Positions 28,622-29,389 of a stretch of 29,389 nucleotides of DNA are shown here, piece by piece; position 1 is the first letter of the stretch; every line of letters starts with the position of its first letter. The notes beneath the pieces are model-generated. The model worked only from the letters and a program-made list of their open reading frames with translations. It was not told where the DNA came from and did not search any database. Source of the DNA: a virus; IMG/VR virus record IMGVR_UViG_3300009164_000259, positions 1 to 29,389 of that record, one strand, 5' to 3'. Made by a program: the position numbers and the translations under genes.

Positions 28622-28637
28622 GGGGGCCGAAGCCCCC
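28622..28637 (-). terminator. UUCG hairpin between two small structural genes
   Basis: On the minus strand GGGGGC and GCCCCC flank a TTCG loop, starting just after the stop of the 62-residue gene. No T-run follows; instead comes CTCCACCCTTA and then the AGGAG of the next gene. The same 10-base tail (TCCACCCTTA) follows the hairpin at 1872-1893. It may be an mRNA-stabilising or partial-termination element. Confidence 0.5.
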
Positions 28638-28642
28638 CCGTG

Positions 28643-28831
28643 TTACTTCGCCTTGGCGGCGGCTGCTGACATCAATGGCATACCATAGACTGGCTGGCCA
28701 CCCATAACCGTGCGGCTGCCACTGGTGGTGTGCGGTGTCACGTTTTCAGTAACCGATGGCTTGCCAGCATCAATCGACTTGTCGATTGTCATCGAGGGTT
28801 TTTTGTTCCCAACGCGGATGCCATTTTCCAT
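28643..28831 (-). CDS. Small phage protein of unknown function
   Basis: This 62-residue protein starts MENGIRVGNKKPSMTIDKSI and has a low-complexity middle (VTENVTPHTTSGSRTVMGGQ) ending in MSAAAAKAK. It has no membrane segment or catalytic motif. The ATG overlaps the preceding stop (TAATG), and no strong Shine-Dalgarno is visible, so translation is probably coupled. A UUCG hairpin follows its stop. It could be a minor head or scaffold component. Confidence 0.52.
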   Translation of the reverse strand: MENGIRVGNKKPSMTIDKSIDAGKPSVTENVTPHTTSGSRTVMGGQPVYGMPLMSAAAAKAK

Positions 28832-29286
28832 TATGCGAGATCGTGCGCTTGGATGTAACGGACGGTAATCGTGCCGACGCCCGTGCCAGTGTTTGCCGAA
28901 ATAACCCAGATACGGGAATCAGCCGTTCCGTTGTCGTCCCATGCGCCAGTGCGAGTTGCATCAGTGCCTGGGTTCAGCGCGACGAGGCCCACAGGCATGG
29001 AGGTCAGCGCCACCAGTTCGGTCGCGGTTGCCGAGGTGCCAACGCTCAGAGTCGTCGCGGCACCGCTCCACGCGGCGGTATTCAGCATCTGAATGTTCAT
29101 AATGTGGCTGTTTGCGGGCAGCACGATTGGGGTTGCCAATGCGGTGGCCGTGCCAGCTTGGGTGATTGGGTAGGTCTGAACCATAACAACCGAGCCGACG
29201 TTCTTGACGTTTTGGCCCAAAGTGGTTCCAGAAGTTTGTAGAATGTTGCCAGCGCGAACTGGTCCCGTGAAGGTAGTCTTGCCCAT
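28831..29286 (-). CDS. Head-proximal structural protein, possible capsid decoration protein
   Basis: This 151-residue protein starts MGKTTFTGPVRAGNILQTSG. The ATG at 29286 has AAAAGGAG just before it; a longer frame begins inside an inverted repeat and is unlikely. The body is beta-rich (VKNVGSVVMVQTYPITQAGT, LPANSHIMNIQMLNTAAWSG, AATTLSVGTSATATELVALT). I recognise this TTF.GPvr.G.....sG...G....NVG.vv.aq style from proteins encoded right after the capsid gene of short-tailed phages. A decoration or head-fibre role is inferred. Confidence 0.62.
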   Translation of the reverse strand: MGKTTFTGPVRAGNILQTSGTTLGQNVKNVGSVVMVQTYPITQAGTATALATPIVLPANSHIMNIQMLNTAAWSGAATTLSVGTSATATELVALTSMPVGLVALNPGTDATRTGAWDDNGTADSRIWVISANTGTGVGTITVRYIQAHDLA

Positions 29287-29297
29287 ATCAGGCTCCT

Positions 29298-29328
29298 TTT
29301 GCACAATTGGCCACTCTGTCTGTGCAAA
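29298..29328. promoter_or_regulatory. Perfect 8-bp inverted repeat before a structural gene
   Basis: TTTGCACA at 29298-29305 and TGTGCAAA at 29321-29328 are exact inverted copies separated by 15 bases. On the minus-strand transcript the second arm ends right at the AAAAGGAG ribosome binding site of the gene starting at 29286. It could be an RNA hairpin that controls or enhances translation, or an operator for a dimeric protein. Confidence 0.42.
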
Positions 29329-29375
29329 GTCCGCTGGGCGCGGTCAGGGTGGCAATGAAACCCAGAAGAGAAGAA

Positions 29376-29389
29376 GGGGGCCGAAGCCC
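29376..29389 (-). terminator. UUCG hairpin at the right edge (incomplete)
   Basis: GGGGGCCGAAGCCC repeats the element at 28622-28637 and is cut by the window edge. On the minus strand it reads GGGC-TTCG-GCCCCC followed by TTCTTCTCTTCT. It probably lies after the next upstream gene, where a capsid gene would be expected. The 29287-29375 stretch between it and the first late gene here holds only the inverted repeat and ribosome binding site. Confidence 0.45.

Noticed and set aside
1-29389. tRNA, rRNA or integration site
   Set aside because: No cloverleaf-like sequence, rRNA stretch or integrase gene was seen while reading; intergenic gaps are too short for most RNA genes.

Overview
The window is the middle of a tailed double-stranded DNA phage (or prophage) genome. 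No integrase, tRNA, rRNA, CRISPR array or clearly cellular gene is visible. A T4-type lysozyme followed by an overlapping inner-membrane/lipoprotein spanin pair points to a Gram-negative host. Adaptor-like proteins, a P22 gp10-like stabilisation protein, large internal-virion-type proteins and the lack of any tape-measure gene suggest a short-tailed (podovirus-like) virion. An alphaproteobacterial host is plausible but is only an inference. Terminase, portal and major capsid genes are not in the window and presumably lie beyond its right edge.

Layout. (1) 1-381, minus strand: the N-terminus of a bifunctional primase/polymerase, cut by the window edge, preceded by a small helix-turn-helix protein. 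(2) 382-472: a compact divergent control region with a TTGACA promoter and repeated ATTGTTG/CAACA words. (3) 473-5702, plus strand: an early recombination/replication operon with a Sak4-like ATPase, an SSB-like protein ending in DYIPF, a YqaJ-type exonuclease, a DEAD/DEAH helicase with zinc ribbons, a VRR-NUC-like nuclease and three small unknown proteins. Most junctions are ATGA-type overlaps. (4) 29286 down to 5689, minus strand: one long late cassette in which nearly every stop overlaps or abuts the next start. In transcription order it runs: head-proximal structural proteins, adaptor, tail-appendage block, lysis block (holin candidate, lysozyme, Rz, Rz1), a metallophosphoesterase and a DUF6378-like protein, a second adaptor-like protein, the gp10-like protein, small structural proteins, a GNAT, two large internal virion proteins, and a last fibre with its chaperone. 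The two operons converge and overlap by 14 bases near 5.7 kb.

How the genes work together. The early genes form a linked system of 5'-resection, ssDNA binding and strand annealing/exchange, plus unwinding and nuclease functions, which fits recombination-dependent replication. The late genes build the tail and ejection apparatus and lyse the host. Three separate sets of adhesin-like protein plus a phage tail assembly chaperone-like protein sit in the late cassette. One adhesin is an unusual seven-repeat propeller-like protein. Two unrelated homing-type endonuclease genes (GIY-YIG with NUMOD3-like repeats, and HNH) are spliced into the late cassette with overlapping starts and stops.

The most unusual items are the seven-blade 47-residue repeat protein, the giant virion protein with two internal S74-like chaperone domains plus an NNPGN muramidase-like domain, the beta-domain shared between two adjacent tail genes, a UUCG hairpin with a shared downstream sequence found in both the early and the late transcript, and a perfect inverted repeat directly in front of the Shine-Dalgarno of a structural gene.
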